In this document: positions 1-13,014 of the stretch, one piece after another
Position numbering within the stretch: position 1 is the stretch's first letter
Layout of the letters: every line of letters starts with the position of its first letter
Assembly: GCA_944548615.1 (NCBI GenBank)
Contig: OX155972.1
Location: 10,847,161 to 10,911,160 of the forward strand
Source of the DNA: Micropterix aruncella
Taxonomy: Eukaryota; Arthropoda; Insecta; Lepidoptera; Micropterigidae
Direction: 5' to 3'
DNA: 64,000 nucleotides
Notes under the pieces: model-generated
The model's database searches: none
Told to the model about the DNA's origin: nothing
What the model saw: the letters and a program-made list of their open reading frames with translations, nothing else
Made by a program: the position numbers and the translations under genes

Positions 1-180
1 NNNNNNNNNNNNNNNNNNNNNNNNNNNNNNNNNNNNNNNNNNNNNNNNNNNNNNNNNNNNNNNNNNNNNNNNNNNNNNNNNNNNNNNNNNNNNNNNNNNN
101 NNNNNNNNNNNNNNNNNNNNNNNNNNNNNNNNNNNNNNNNNNNNNNNNNNNNNNNNNNNNNNNNNNNNNNNNNNNNNNNN
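1..180. other. Assembly gap (Ns)
   Basis: The first 180 bases are all N. The gap directly abuts a TA microsatellite, a common place for assemblies to break. Confidence 0.99.
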
Positions 181-1550
<1,370 letters not shown>

Positions 1551-1555
1551 TATAT

Positions 1556-2254
1556 AAAATATTACTATTATATTATCTATATTATATTTTTTTAAGACAC
1601 GGCTGCTATTAGACAATCTTTACTAGACTACTGCCTTGACACAGGCCTACGCCTAGTGAGGCAGTATAATCCACATAGGTCTGTACCTTATTTTTATTAA
1701 TGATCCCTCAGCCGATTGACAAGTTGCTGTCCCAATTTTTTTTAGTAAAAATTAGTAAGAAAATTGAATTACGACACTGTCTCATCCAAACATTAATTAC
1801 TGCAAAACCACTGTACCCATAATTAAAATAAAACATATTAATATAATAAAATAAAACAAATTTAATCAAAATAAAATTTAAACAGGGCCGTCATGCTGAA
1901 TCGTGTTGTGGCCGATATCGGCCAATCGGGGCCTGAGGGGTTAAGCACTTTAGTTACTTCTACCTACTCCACTACTAGTTTTATTCAATAGTTGGTAATT
2001 AATAATTATATGTTATGGATAAATAGAAGACAAAAAAAAATTTTTTTACTGTCTTATGAGTATGCAGATAACCACTGTCTCTTCGAAATCCACAACGACG
2101 CTTACAAATGACGTTATACAAATGACGCTTGGATTTAAAAGTTTTATCACTGGCACCCTTCATGAGCGCACTCCACTTTGGTGACGTGCAGTGTCAAAAA
2201 CTTTTTTGTCGCCGTAACAAATATCACCCGTGCGCGCTATCCCTAACTCATTAT
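1556..2254. other. Intergenic; possible LINE 3' tail at about 1590-1690
   Basis: No gene is seen. The stretch at 1590-1690, with a paired GCCTTG...GCCTAGTGAGGCAG sequence, resembles the 3' untranslated ends of the CR1/Jockey-like LINE fragments elsewhere in this window (for example 34500-34545). The rest is AT-rich and unassigned. Confidence 0.4.
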
Positions 2255-2340
2255 AGATGCTACCACACGGCCCGGTAACCAGTGCTTTGGTCGCCTGTTT
2301 TTACAATGTAGGCTACGGGTTCGATTCCCGGCGACAGCGT
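2255..2340 (+). repeat. tRNA-like SINE head (candidate)
   Basis: A perfect RNA polymerase III B-box-like sequence, GGTTCGATTCC, lies at about 2318-2328. A loose A-box-like sequence (GGTAACCAGTGCTTTGG) lies about 45 bases upstream. I cannot fold it into a clean cloverleaf, so a tRNA-derived SINE remnant is more likely than a working tRNA gene. Confidence 0.4.
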
Positions 2341-2508
2341 CACCATTTTCCGTCGGGATAAAATTAACGGAATTGCATTTTAATTCAGCTGAGCGAGTGC
2401 AATAACAAGACACACACATATATTACAAGCACAAATACATATATATTACACACACATATGTTACAAGCACACATACGTATAAACACTTCACAGTAGGGTT
2501 GATTGTAA

Positions 2509-2731
2509 GGGGCTCTCTAGACGATCAAGCATGCTTGTCGAGCATCGCGTCGCGGGCTGGGAGGGAATCGTAAACCGCAGAGTGAGTCCAATTGACGTGA
2601 CTCCCTGGTATAAACTACAGCATTTTTGGTAAATATTAAAATATATATTTGCATATTTTCTGCGGTTAACGATCCCTACCCAGCCCGCGACGCAATGCTT
2701 GACAAGCATGCTTGATCGTCTAGAGAGCCCC
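2509..2731. mobile_element. Fold-back MITE, copy E1 (223 bp, about 72-bp TIRs)
   Basis: The ends are inverted copies beginning GGGGCTCTCTAGACGATCAA and continuing through a CCGCGACGC/GCTGGG segment to ACCGCAG. The two arms pair over about 72 bases with few mismatches. It has no coding capacity. The target duplication is not clear. A second copy is at 3030-3324. Confidence 0.85.
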
Positions 2732-3029
2732 GTGAAATTCCCCGATTAAGAGTATAAATTTCTTTATACTCTTCTATCAACGTATAGTTAAAATTGTGTT
2801 GATATGATTTACGCGCATCTTTAAAAGGTTTAATTTGGTGTACTTTTAACACGGAGCAGTAAATTTGCCAAAATACACACAAAGGCTACGAAAAACAACC
2901 TCGTTTATTAGCAACATTTGAATTTCTGATTTAAATAAATCATGGTTCAGGTAGGCCTGACAATATTTCTATTAACTCAGGCTTGTATTCCTACGAAAAT
3001 TCCAAAGTTAAGGTTCTTTACAATAAAAA

Positions 3030-3324
3030 TATGTTTGTCAAGCATTGCGTCCCGGGCTGGGAAGGGATCGTTAACCGCAGGAAATATGCAAATATTTTTT
3101 AAAAATATTTACCAAAAATGCCTTATTTTGTAGTTTATACCACGGAGTCGCGTTAATTAGACGTAATTGATTAACGGATGACGTGACTCCCGACTATAAA
3201 ACTACAAAATTAGGCATTTTTAGTAAATATTTTAAAAAATATTTGCATATTCCTGCGGTTTGCGATCCCCTCCCAGCCCGCGACGCGATGCTTAACAAGC
3301 ATGCTTGATCGTCTAGAGAGCCCC
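3030..3324. mobile_element. Fold-back MITE, copy E2 (left terminus lost)
   Basis: The right arm ends in the same GATCGTCTAGAGAGCCCC terminus as E1. The left arm starts inside the TIR at TGTTTGTCAAGCATTG, so about 20 terminal bases are missing. The arms stay complementary for about 140 bases, making almost the whole element one hairpin. Confidence 0.82.
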
Positions 3325-3474
3325 TTAGAATCATAGATTGCATAAAGTATTTACTTTAATTTACTTTCCTAGTTATGATGTTGTATTACCGGTACTTAAT
3401 AAATTGTTTTTACGCCTCTTTGCACATAGCTTAGCGTCGAGAGAGTTTATGATTGGGCGTATAATCACCCATAA

Positions 3475-4239
3475 GGCTAAGCGTACACTGAGACGCAGGC
3501 AACGCAAGACGACATAACACAGATTTTGAAAGGCAGGGCAGTTGAGGCAGACATAGGCCACGAGCGTATGCTGCGACGCAGCTAAATGAACGCGCAAGGA
3601 TGTATCTGTGTACATCCTTGCGCGTTCTAGCTGGTACAAAGAATAGACAGTTTTCGAGCTGACGAGTAAAATGATTTAATCAGAGTCTGATTATGAAATT
3701 AATGAGTTGTTGATACTTTACTTGTCAAAGCGTAAATAAACTATTTGGAAAAGTAATTATTTCAAAATAAACGCTCTACTGATGGAGAATTTGTATTATC
3801 GAGAGAGTTATCTGACAAACAATTCAAGAACTACTTTCAGTCAGACAAAACTCAACGTTATTACCATTATACGTGATGAAATTTACAAGGAAGGATGCAA
3901 ATCTCGCCAACAATAACTCTTCAAATTTATTTTTTGAGTAATCTGGATGACGTATCATACAACAAGGCTCACAATTAACTTTTTCAATTAAATGTTTCGT
4001 CATTTTTGCAGTAACATTATGAAATCTAGCTGAAAACACGTTTCGCCCTGCACATGTCGCGCAGAAATCTGTGCTGACACTACAACGAGGCGCAGAGCAG
4101 GGTAGACATAATAATATGTCTGCGTTGCACATGTCTGCGCCGCAGCGTACGCACTTCTCAGTAAGTTTATACAATACAACATCTGCTCCGCCCGGCGCTT
4201 CCTGAACCTGCGTCGCCTGAGTCAGCATACGCTTAGCCC
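3475..4239. mobile_element. TIR DNA transposon remnant (possible PIF/Harbinger derivative)
   Basis: The left end reads GGCTAAGCGTACACTGAGAC and the right end, on the other strand, reads GGCTAAGCGTATGCTGACTC, giving imperfect terminal inverted repeats. The subterminal zones are GC-rich and the middle is AT-rich. A broken plus-strand reading near 3672-3720 (SESDYEINELL, then stops) faintly recalls the acidic start of Harbinger transposases. The open frame at 3824-4228 on the minus strand has no recognised domain. Class assignment is inference. Confidence 0.55.
3588..3627. repeat. Perfect 17-bp hairpin
   Basis: GAACGCGCAAGGATGTA at 3588-3604 is followed by a six-base loop (TCTGTG) and its exact reverse complement at 3611-3627. 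It lies in the left subterminal part of the TIR element at 3475-4239. Confidence 0.9.
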
Positions 4240-4726
4240 ATTTCTTTGGATTTTTAAAGTAGCAAAGATTTTTTTAATCAAGACACGAAAATGGAATATC
4301 TAAAGGTTTTTTTTTCAATCCCTCCTATTAAAGAAAGAAACACAAACATTTTAATATGGTATGACAAAAGAGATTACTTATATATAAAATAAAAAACACA
4401 CACTATTAGTAAAACTCATTTTATTAAATCAGAAAAATCTCTCGTAAAATAGTTTGGTATTATGTTAAAACTTTAATATTGCTATATATTTTTAACAAAA
4501 TTAAAAATAGAAATTTTATAAGAAAAATTAAAAACTGTTCGATTTTGTCACAAGTCCATCAAGCCTTTATATTTTACACATTTTATAAATATTGGTTCTG
4601 AATACGATATCGGCGATAGAATACCGAAAGTATAAAAAAATCATCGATTTCTTCTTTATATTCACCTCTTTAGTTAACAACTTTAGTCCCAACAGTTAGT
4701 TTTAAAATAATATAAAATATTAAAAA
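4240..4726. other. AT-rich intergenic stretch
   Basis: No gene or clear repeat is seen; the sequence is A/T-rich with poly-A and poly-T runs. Confidence 0.6.
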
Positions 4727-5410
4727 AACACGACTGTTGTTACAAGAAGTGAACTATTTATTGTATTTATTATAATTATTAGAAACAATGTGTTGGCGCT
4801 AAAATCACGTTTTTTATTTTTTTTATTTTTTTTAAACAATGTTCGTTGGAAAAAACAACAATTTACGGACTCTTCGCTACGGCGCCATTGACACGTGTTA
4901 TCTTTATAAACATCCAGTGCTCATAGACGAACGCACATTCTGTGTCAGTATACGAGCGTTGTCTAAGGACCGTCACGTCTTCCGCTAGGTAATTGCCCTT
5001 TAGCGGAGTTTCATGTGAGCCAGGCCCACTGATCCGACTTTCTGAGTGTAGCGTCGCAGCATTGTGCGCTCTGCGGCATGTATCTCGAAACGATCGCGCG
5101 CCACCGCCGCGACACTCAGTCGGTTGCTCTCGGTGCTCAAGTAATAAAACAGCTTTTTAAGAACTATTTTTCTTGTATATGTATTTATCCATATATATAA
5201 ATACATATTTTCGTAAAGTACTCAATCAGACCTTTGATTTGATACTAAACACGATATATTTATCTTACATTGTTGACATTTGGACATTTAGGCAATTATT
5301 TATTTGGCATTTGGACAGTTTAGTTATCCTATGACACTCGGGATGTCACACACTACTAAATCCATTCAAGCTTTTAGAAGGTATGGTGGTATAAAGAAAC
5401 GGAAAACATA
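4727..5410 (-). mobile_element. DNA transposon family B, copy 1 (interrupted)
   Basis: The left end ACACGACTGTTGTTACAAG matches that of the copy at 17445. The segment at 5180-5400, with ACTCAATCAGACCTTTGAT and GACACTCGGGATGTCA, is the family body in minus orientation. A GC-rich block at about 4850-5150 interrupts it and is unassigned. The family has no recognised coding sequence. Confidence 0.55.
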
Positions 5411-5439
5411 GCTACATAAACAGAAATATACATATATGA

Positions 5440-5640
5440 CGATTAAGACCATTTCCAGGCGGAAGTATCTACGTGTGTCTGTCTGCCAGGGTGTGTGTGT
5501 GTGTGTGTGTGTGAGTGTGTGTGTGTGTGTGTGTGTATTCCTCCACGATAACGCCCAATCGCTTCATCCGGCTGTGCTGAAACTTGGCGTGCAAGCATTA
5601 TTCGGTCATAGAAAGAGTTGGAAAGATTGTGGTTAAAATT
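5440..5640 (-). repeat. Dispersed repeat family M, copy 4, with (GT)n
   Basis: On the minus strand this reads as the family whose body says, roughly, 'Ccaaatttcagctcaatcgg...cgctatcgt' and ends in a CA-rich tail. On the plus strand that tail is the (GT)n run at about 5491-5536. Related copies are at 26227, 31430 and 33410. Confidence 0.6.
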
Positions 5641-6760
5641 TAGGTCTTTTTACTGAGAAAAAAAGGCTGAATATAGAAATTTTAACATAAAAATGTTTTT
5701 TTCTGTGTAACAGTCCTAGATCAAAAATATTTTGCAATATTTAAAGACAGTCTTTTATCTAGAAAAAAATATGTGGAATAAAACATCAAGTACCAGAAAT
5801 AAAAACATTTTATAAAAACTTGTTTTTCTATATATTTTTTGTTTCATTTTATGACATTGATACAAAATAACAATGGATATAACAATAGTTTAATTACTTT
5901 CCATTATCGAATAAAACCTTTGATTGTTATTCTTGTCAGATAAATGCAGTACGAAGTGCCCTGCGCGTTACTTTTCGGCCGGTGTGCGTGAGGCTTAACG
6001 ACGTCATCAATGTCATGACGTCATCAAGGCCATGAGTAAGGAAAGAAGCGCAATTATATGTCACATCTGACTTCCTCAATAAAACCCAGCCTCCCCAGCC
6101 CGCGCTCTCAGGGCACACTGGCAAACACCTTTTGTGAAGTGATTGATCGCGATATTACGAATTGGGAATAGGGTGATTGCCACATTTGCGGACCTCAAGA
6201 AAAAAAAAATATCCGTACGATAATTTGCACGTTATTTTTTTTCGGGCCTTTCCAAGTTAAAGCCAAACACTTGTATCGATAGCTAAGTTACGATCAGTTT
6301 TTTTTGTTAATAATACTTATGCAAATCCCAAAAACACGCCAATATCTATGATAGTATAGCGGGGCCATCATGACCCAGTGCATATTGAAATCCATTGTTG
6401 GCTATCCGATGTGAACTGTCAATTTTTTGTTGGATGGCCGAGATTACTTTGCCAATGATTTCTTCATTGTAGAAAAACGCGCGTAGAATGCGTGCACGTG
6501 CAGAGATTTAAAAATCTTTCATTTAAATATTTCGACATATTATTAGTAGCATTAATTGTTGGTATTGATTTCTTCCAAGCATTACGAATTAAACATTTGG
6601 GAAACAATCCATTCTACTAAAGGTAAGACCTTATTCGTTTAAGACATTTTTTTTTATTTGGGCTACAATTAAGCAGTGAATGTGGATATTTTATATTTAA
6701 TAGCCCTGATTTTTCATATTTACTAGGTACTAAATGACCTTAGCGGAGAACTGGATATTT
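5641..6760. other. Intergenic, nothing recognised
   Basis: No supported gene. The sequence is AT-rich with several poly-T runs. The short frame at 5936-6124 lies over a repetitive GTCATGACGTCAT segment and has no recognisable domain. Confidence 0.6.
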
Positions 6761-6764
6761 TTTT

Positions 6765-7500
6765 TTAAATTAATATTTCACACACATTTATAATACTAGA
6801 TTAATAAGATTAAAATCTACCTTGCTGGAGTAATGCCCGTACTAAGGTAGACTTTGATGTATTCTTTTTTCCTTTTTTTTTTTTTAGTTGGTAAGTGTGA
6901 CATAATTTATTATTATTTTATTATTTTGTATCAAACATAATTATAAAACGCATAAAAATGGTCATAACAAGTAATGGTGCGAAGAAACAACGGCCCACAT
7001 TCACATGACCATGCTCAGCGTATACCCAACTAGGCCAAATATAGCCTGTATCTGGGCATACGACTTACTTTCTGACTTAGGTGGAGAAGCCTAACTGACG
7101 TAGGTACTCATATAGATACATATACACATACACACATACATATACATACATACACAAATATATAAATATAACGATCTAAATATATTATAGTATTATTCTT
7201 TTGCATTATATTACAATATAGTACATTTTGCTTAATATCCTTTATCATATTATATAGTATAATAGTAAAGTTATGCAGAAATATATAATTTTTTTTAAGA
7301 TATGACTTGCAGCAGTTCTTTCTCTGTCCTTGAACGACCTATGTCGTCAAGCCATTTTTTAATATTTTTTTTGAATAAAATGGTATTTTCTATCTCCTTT
7401 ATTTTGTCATCAAGACGGTTGAATATTTTAGGTGCTATATAGTTGAATTGTCTTTGGGCAAATGAAGAATTAACTCAGGGAACGGCATAATTCAGACCTG
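6765..7500 (-). pseudogene. Non-LTR retrotransposon, ORF2 C-terminal tail and 3' UTR
   Basis: The minus strand from about 7497 to a stop at 7297-7295 encodes SSFAQRQFNYIAPKIFNRLD followed by a Lys-rich end. This is the typical last segment after the reverse transcriptase in CR1/Jockey-like LINEs; the same FAQRxFxYIAPKxFN signature recurs at 23262, 27243, 32500 and 33891. The 3' UTR, with its CTACCTTAGTACGGGC...GGTAGA segment near 6820-6860, runs leftward to an A-rich end near 6765. Only the 3' end survives, as expected from 5' truncation during target-primed reverse transcription. Confidence 0.75.
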
Positions 7501-8139
7501 CAGATAATGTAGCATTGCTTTACGTGGTAGCTCTATATTTACACAAATTTTACATATACCTACTTATAATTTAGTAACATAATATACATAATAATATTAA
7601 ATAATCATATATACACATACACATATAAACATATACATCTACACATATACATACACATATATACATATATACATTTATACATATAATCTATACATATACA
7701 TAAAAGTAGTAATTTTATGTAGTTTGGTATTCTTATACAGCACTATAATTAACAAATATAATATATTGTATGATGTTTAATAATATGTGCAGAAGTTCAA
7801 TATAAGATGTTTCTGTAACAATAGTCTTACGTTGCTTTGATGTTTAGTTTCTGTTCAATTTGTAACATTAAAATGCCTACTCAGTTCAGTAGAATTATCA
7901 TGTGTTCCTAAGGTACTCATAGCAGAAGAAACATTCTTAAGATTTCTTGATCCGATCGTATGGCCTAATGGCATTTTCGGAAAATGTTGATCTGGATGCC
8001 TGTCCGGTAATCGTGCGCGAATCTTCACGTAGGTAGATCGGTCGAGGGATGATTCCCCGGGATAGAACAATTCCCGAGGTATTTGACGATGATGAAGAAC
8101 AAGAATCCGCATAAAGAAAATCCATGTGGAACACAACTT
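7500..8139. other. Intergenic, (CATATA)-type simple repeats
   Basis: Imperfect CATATA/TACATA repeats occur at about 7600-7700, similar to those at 7100-7160. The rest, including the GC-richer 7950-8130, has no recognised product. Confidence 0.55.
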
Positions 8140-8990
8140 GCGGTGTCAACTACAACGGGCGAGCCCGTCACCACAGGACGTTTTAACGATTTTCTCGTTC
8201 TGTCGCCCTGCAGTGAACGTAGAAGACTGTGGACAGAACAAATCCAACGTCCAGCTACCTGACAAACCGCAAGAAGCCAACGCCTTACCTCGAGATAGCC
8301 AGTGTTACCTGGCGGGCCGACCCTCGCGCCCTTGCTTCCAATTGTGACCAGATTTCTCCGGTCTCTCGATTGGTTCCGAGTTCGAGGTCGCTTGCGCGGT
8401 CCTCTCCCTTACGAAGCGGTGAAATGGTGTGCACCGAATCTATCGCGGACCAAGGCGTCCTTTGCCCGACTCTGAACCGGGATCGGATAACCAATGGTCA
8501 TTTCAAGAGCAGTCGCCGTAAGGTAGGCAACCACCCCCGCTCTATAGGAAACAATACAGTTCCCAGACTCCCCCGACTGTTAGTCGGAGAGCACAATCGA
8601 TTGGCTTGCGCCGCTCGGTGCGCAGACCGTCCAGGAGCGCCAGAGGTTTGATTCCCAGGGGAGACTGGTTGACCCAGTGTCCTACCCAGGTTCGCACCCC
8701 ATACGTGGAGGCCATCGGATGGGTGTTGACCCGTGAGTGTGACCGACCCTGAACACATGGGTCATCGTGGCCACCTCATCATGTTCCCTTTAGCTCATGT
8801 GGAACACAGGAGGAATCAGTGTGGGAACGGGATAGAGGGAGTCAATCCCATGAGGGTCGACTCTCCCCCCAAATTAGCCATCTCCATCACAGGCGGATCG
8901 AGGATCACATCCTGTTTCCAAATTGAACAACACCTAAACACTTACCAGGATTCTACTTTACGTCTAACCGGACTAGTCGAGTCTCGAATT
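8140..8990 (+). repeat. GC-rich dispersed repeat family A, copy A1
   Basis: This copy starts near ACTACAACGGGCGAGCCCGT and shares blocks such as GGAAACAATACAGTTCC, GACTGTTAGTCGGAG and GCGCAGACCGTCCAG with copies at 9536, 35013, 39756, 41922 and, in reverse, 63413. It is clearly more GC-rich than the surroundings. Frames of 60-140 codons occur in it but are not conserved between copies, so I treat it as non-coding, perhaps a retroelement UTR. The right boundary is uncertain. Confidence 0.75.
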
Positions 8991-9535
8991 TGATAAAGGC
9001 TAGTTCCGGCCAGAATGGCCGATATATGTATACCATTTACGCTCATAATATGTACTATTTTATTTACTATGCGATTCAAGTTGATTATTTATATATTGTT
9101 TTAAATTATAAGACTATTCTGAAGCTAAAATGTGTAAAAATGTGTTATAAAGTTAATATGAACCATGGATTTGTATATAGCCATGATTATAGTATTCAAA
9201 TAATAAATATAAGGTTTATTTCTAGCATCCTGGTTTTCTTTTAGTTATTATAATATTTTCATTTATTTCATTTTCATTTTCGGAAAGGTACTGGTAGTTC
9301 TTTATTTCTGCGTAAGGTAAGGTAGTTGTTTAATTTTGGCAATCAACATCGCGTTTCAAGATTTGATGAATCGGGCGTCGTATTTGAACGTCGCAATGAC
9401 GATGCGCAAAATGGCATACTATGGCGAAGTTTCAACTGCGTTGATGCGACGATTGTTTTCGTTTTGGTGAAATGGTAATTGCTAATGGTGATTTGATAGC
9501 GAAATTGCATAAGGAAAACACTACAACTAGATTTT
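8990..9535. other. AT-rich intergenic stretch
   Basis: No gene or recognised repeat lies between the two family A copies. Confidence 0.55.
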
Positions 9536-10250
9536 TCAACTACTACGGGCGAACCCGTTACCTCAGGAAGTTTTAACGAAATGTAACGTTCTGTCTCCCG
9601 TGAGGTGAGCGCAGAAGACTTAGGACAAAACAATCCACCGTCAAGCTCCGCCACCTGCCCGTCAGAGGCCAACGCCTTACGGCGAGGCACCGGGAAAGGT
9701 ACCCAGCGGGCAGCCTCGCCCCTGACTACCAGGTTTGGCAGGATATCTCCGTCTGGAATTAACCTTCAGGATACCTCAGTCTTCCCGACTGGTTACGGGT
9801 CCGAAGTCGCTTACACGACCTCTACCTCTTGTATTACAGCGGAAATTTAGTTTGAATTTATCACGGACCTGTGCGTTCTTTGCCCGCAGTGCCACACGGT
9901 ATCGAGTGGACCAAGGTCATTTCAAGAGTGGCATGACAACAGATCAACATCCACCCCCGCCGCTTAGGAAACAGTATATTTCCATAGCCTCCAGACCCCT
10001 TCATAAATTAGTCAGAATGCACAGCCGATTGGCATCGCCGACCCGTGCGCAAACCGTCCAGTGGCGCCGGGATGCAATCCCGCCGGGAGAAACCGGTCCA
10101 CCAGCTCTGAGGCCTGAGACACGGGAGTCTTACCCGGGATAGCCTTCCACTCGAGGAGGCTTCCGAATAGAAGCTGAATCGTGAGCTGAGCCGATCCGAG
10201 AACAGAATAGATCTTGTGGCCCAAGCTGCATGAAACCGTTCACCACCGGA
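9536..10250 (+). repeat. GC-rich dispersed repeat family A, copy A2
   Basis: This begins ACTACGGGCGAACCCGTTAC and ends GCATGAAACCGTTCACCAC. It is closely similar to the copy at 41922-42440 over its second half (GGAATTAACCTTCAGGATAC, GGCATGACAACAGATCAACA). It differs from A1 by insertions, so at least two subfamilies exist here. Confidence 0.75.
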
Positions 10251-10439
10251 AAACACTACAGTTTTTGTTCTTTTTTTCGATTAACGATTAATGGGTAGTG
10301 TTCCAGACTCGGTCCAACATACCCACAACAAAAAAGTAATTTCTATAGAATCGCAATCGCAAACACGCTCGAATATACACGAGCTAGCTGCAATTGATTT
10401 CCAACTAAATTCGGCATTTTATGCACAGTCAAACGATGA

Positions 10440-10870
10440 CTAATGTCATTTCTTCTGATCGATACGAATTGACACACTTATTTCTCACCCCACTCATAAC
10501 TATTGCATCATTACACACCATATAAAAAGCAGTACATTCGACACATATTTTATCATTCCCTGGCGGACAGTAACCGCTCATCTGCAAGTACTCGCGCTCT
10601 TCATTGCCTTCGAGTCAACCAAACTACGCATAGTATACGCGATCATCATTACCTTCGAATCTATCGCGGCGCTTCAAACTTCGGACACACAACCACGACT
10701 TCACCTCGCGCCCACACTACCTACACACCGGCGAAATACCAAACAAGGCGTTACGAACTGGCAACCTACTACATACCTTCTGATTAAATACTTCAACTAC
10801 GACGACTTTCAATACGGAGAAAACTTACTGATGAGAACCACCCTTCTCGAGCTCTCAATCAATTGGAGTC
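10440..10870 (+). repeat. LTR-like promoter block, copy 1
   Basis: It contains ATTGCATCATTACACACC directly before a TATA box (CATATAAAAAG, about 10520), then ACGAACTGGCAAC and CAATACGGAGAAAAC downstream. The same ordered landmarks recur at 35985-36500. A TATA box followed by a compact leader suggests the LTR of a retrotransposon, and a TGGCGCC motif near 10928 could be a primer-binding site. No gag or pol is seen, and the LTR ends were not located. Confidence 0.4.
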
Positions 10871-12040
10871 AAGTGAAGGGTGGCCACTCTCACAGTAGTT
10901 TCCTCGTGGAATTCGTTATTTGAAATCTGGCGCCTATTTATAAATTATTATTTAAACTGCTTCAGAAATTATCTTGTAAATTAGCCTATTGTATATTCAC
11001 ACCCAATCGGTATGTTGTAAATGAATGGCCGAATGCAACCGTCCTCTAAAATAAAATCCACATAAAAAAGGGAAAAAAAAGAAAAAAAAGAAAAAAATGT
11101 TATCGAATCACGACAGACTCGAATCATACATCAAATTAAATCATACATCAAATGTTAGAAAATATACTTAGGTGCATAATTATTATACTTGATTATATTT
11201 TTATATTCAATTATATTACTCAATATTCTTACATATTTGTTGTTATTTATTGTTTCGAAAACGCATTCTATTTATTTTAAATAAAGATCATTATAATAAA
11301 TTACATATAATAATATATTACTCACCATGTACTTCATATACGGTGAGTCTTTTTGTAATTTTTCTTAAGACTTTTATTTAATTCTTTCCTTTCCCTTTCT
11401 CTTTTGATTACTATCTAATAACTTTCTTTTTTCTTTCTTCAATTTTAACTCTATTTTATTCATCTCAAACTATTTAACTGAATTTTATGTTCAATTTTAA
11501 TGACTATTTTACAATGGAATTGCGATATATATGCGAGTACCACATTTTAGTGTAATTATATTTATAGGTATTTTACTACAGTTTAAATCATTTATTATAT
11601 TGAATTGTATTAGAGCACTATCCACCCTAGAACGGGTTAGTCCCAGTTCGGTAGAATTCGAATAAGCATAGGGTTAAAGTTTTACCATTAGGTTCCTGTT
11701 ATTTTTGTATCCTAAATCAATGTTTTAAAGAAGTTAATATAAAATAAATAATTGTAAAATATAAGATTTCTAGGAATCATACCTATTCGCCCTGGGGATT
11801 CCTGTTCATCCTAAACCAAACTATGATTAATAATTACATATTCCTAGTCTGCCGCCATTTGTAACTAGGACCACTACCCTGCATAGGTTGTCTCCAAATG
11901 GCTATGATTGATGAGGGTTCCACTATCGGTCGAATTTCTGCTCGTGTGTTTGCACTAGCTCGTGGATTCGACAATGCCCGAATATAATGCTTGATTTGAA
12001 ATTCCGAACGTTATCGATTTCGAAATGATTCGCCTTTCAA
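10870..12040. other. AT-rich intergenic stretch
   Basis: No gene is seen. A short hairpin (ACTCACC...GGTGAGT) lies at about 11321-11347. The rest is unassigned. Confidence 0.55.
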
Positions 12041-12044
12041 CGAC

Positions 12045-13014
12045 AGCGGCGGCTGCGATCAATATCCGAGTGCGAATCTTCCTCTTATCCAAGTTCTATC
12101 ATCTGCTGCTTATGATCTTGGGAGTCTTGTATTAACCCATTCAATATGAAGTTTTGAGCTTATGAAAACGTTGATGATGTCTGAACAGGGTCTTAAGATT
12201 TGAACAGATTCTTAATACTTGAACAGGGTATTAGCACTTAAACAGGGTCTTAAAACCTGTACAGTGTTTTAAGACTTGAACAGGGTCCGAAGAATTGTGC
12301 AGTTTCTTAAGATTTGAACAAGGTCTTAAGATATGAACAATGTCTTAAAACTTGAACAGGCCCTTTGAGGACCACAAGCGTTGCGGTAGAGTATGGTAAT
12401 TTTTGATGCATAAAACTGTTAAAGACGATGTAAATAGCACGTCTGTCAAGTTTTGTGAAAATTGGTTCAATAGATTTTATATAAATTGATTGGACGTAAG
12501 TGTTACCGTAGTCCAGAAAAATGGAAAGCAGCGGCGGCTGCGATCAATATCCGAGTGCGAATCTTCCTCTTATCCAAGTTCTATAATCTGCTGCTTATGA
12601 TCTTGGGAGTCTTGTGTTAACCCATTCAATATGAAGTTTTGAGCTTCTGAAAACGTTGATGATGTCTGAACAGGGTCTTAAGATTTGAACAGATTCTTAA
12701 TACTTGAACAGGGTATTAGCACTTAAACAGGGTCTTAAAACCTGTACAGTGTTTTAAGACTTGAACAGGGTCTGAAGAATTGTGCAGTTTCTTAAATTTT
12801 GAACAAGTTCTTAAGATATGAACAATGTCTTAAAACTTGAACAGGCCCTTTGAGGACCACAAGCGTTGCGGTAGAGTATGGTAATTTTTGATGCATAAAA
12901 CTGTTAAAGACGATGTAAATAGCACGTATGTCAAGTTTTGTGAAAATTGGTTCAATAGATTTTATATAAATTGATGGGACGTAAGTGTTACCGTAGTCCA
13001 GAAAAATGGAAAGT
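12045..13014. repeat. 485-bp tandem duplication, two copies
   Basis: Copy 1 (12045-12529) and copy 2 (12530-13014) both begin AGCGGCGGCTGCGATCAATA and end near GTCCAGAAAAATGGAAAG. They differ by only about a dozen single-base changes that I can see. Each copy contains a block of the 20-bp minisatellite described below. No conserved reading frame is found. Confidence 0.92.
12180..12365. repeat. 20-bp minisatellite TTGAACAGGGTCTTAAGACT, block 1
   Basis: About nine degenerate copies of a unit close to TTGAACAGGGTCTTAAGACT run in tandem. The same array recurs at 12665-12850 inside the second half of the 485-bp duplication. A third, shorter array is at 13338-13437. Confidence 0.88.

Noticed and set aside
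2318..2328. Possible functional tRNA gene around the B box
   Set aside because: No clean acceptor, D and anticodon stems could be folded around it; a SINE head fits better.
8126..8758. Overlapping 70-140 codon frames on both strands in the GC-rich block
   Set aside because: The region is a dispersed repeat and the frames are not kept in its other copies.
9735..10142. 135-codon frame in repeat copy A2
   Set aside because: The homologous copy at 41922-42440 breaks the frame; no domain is recognised.
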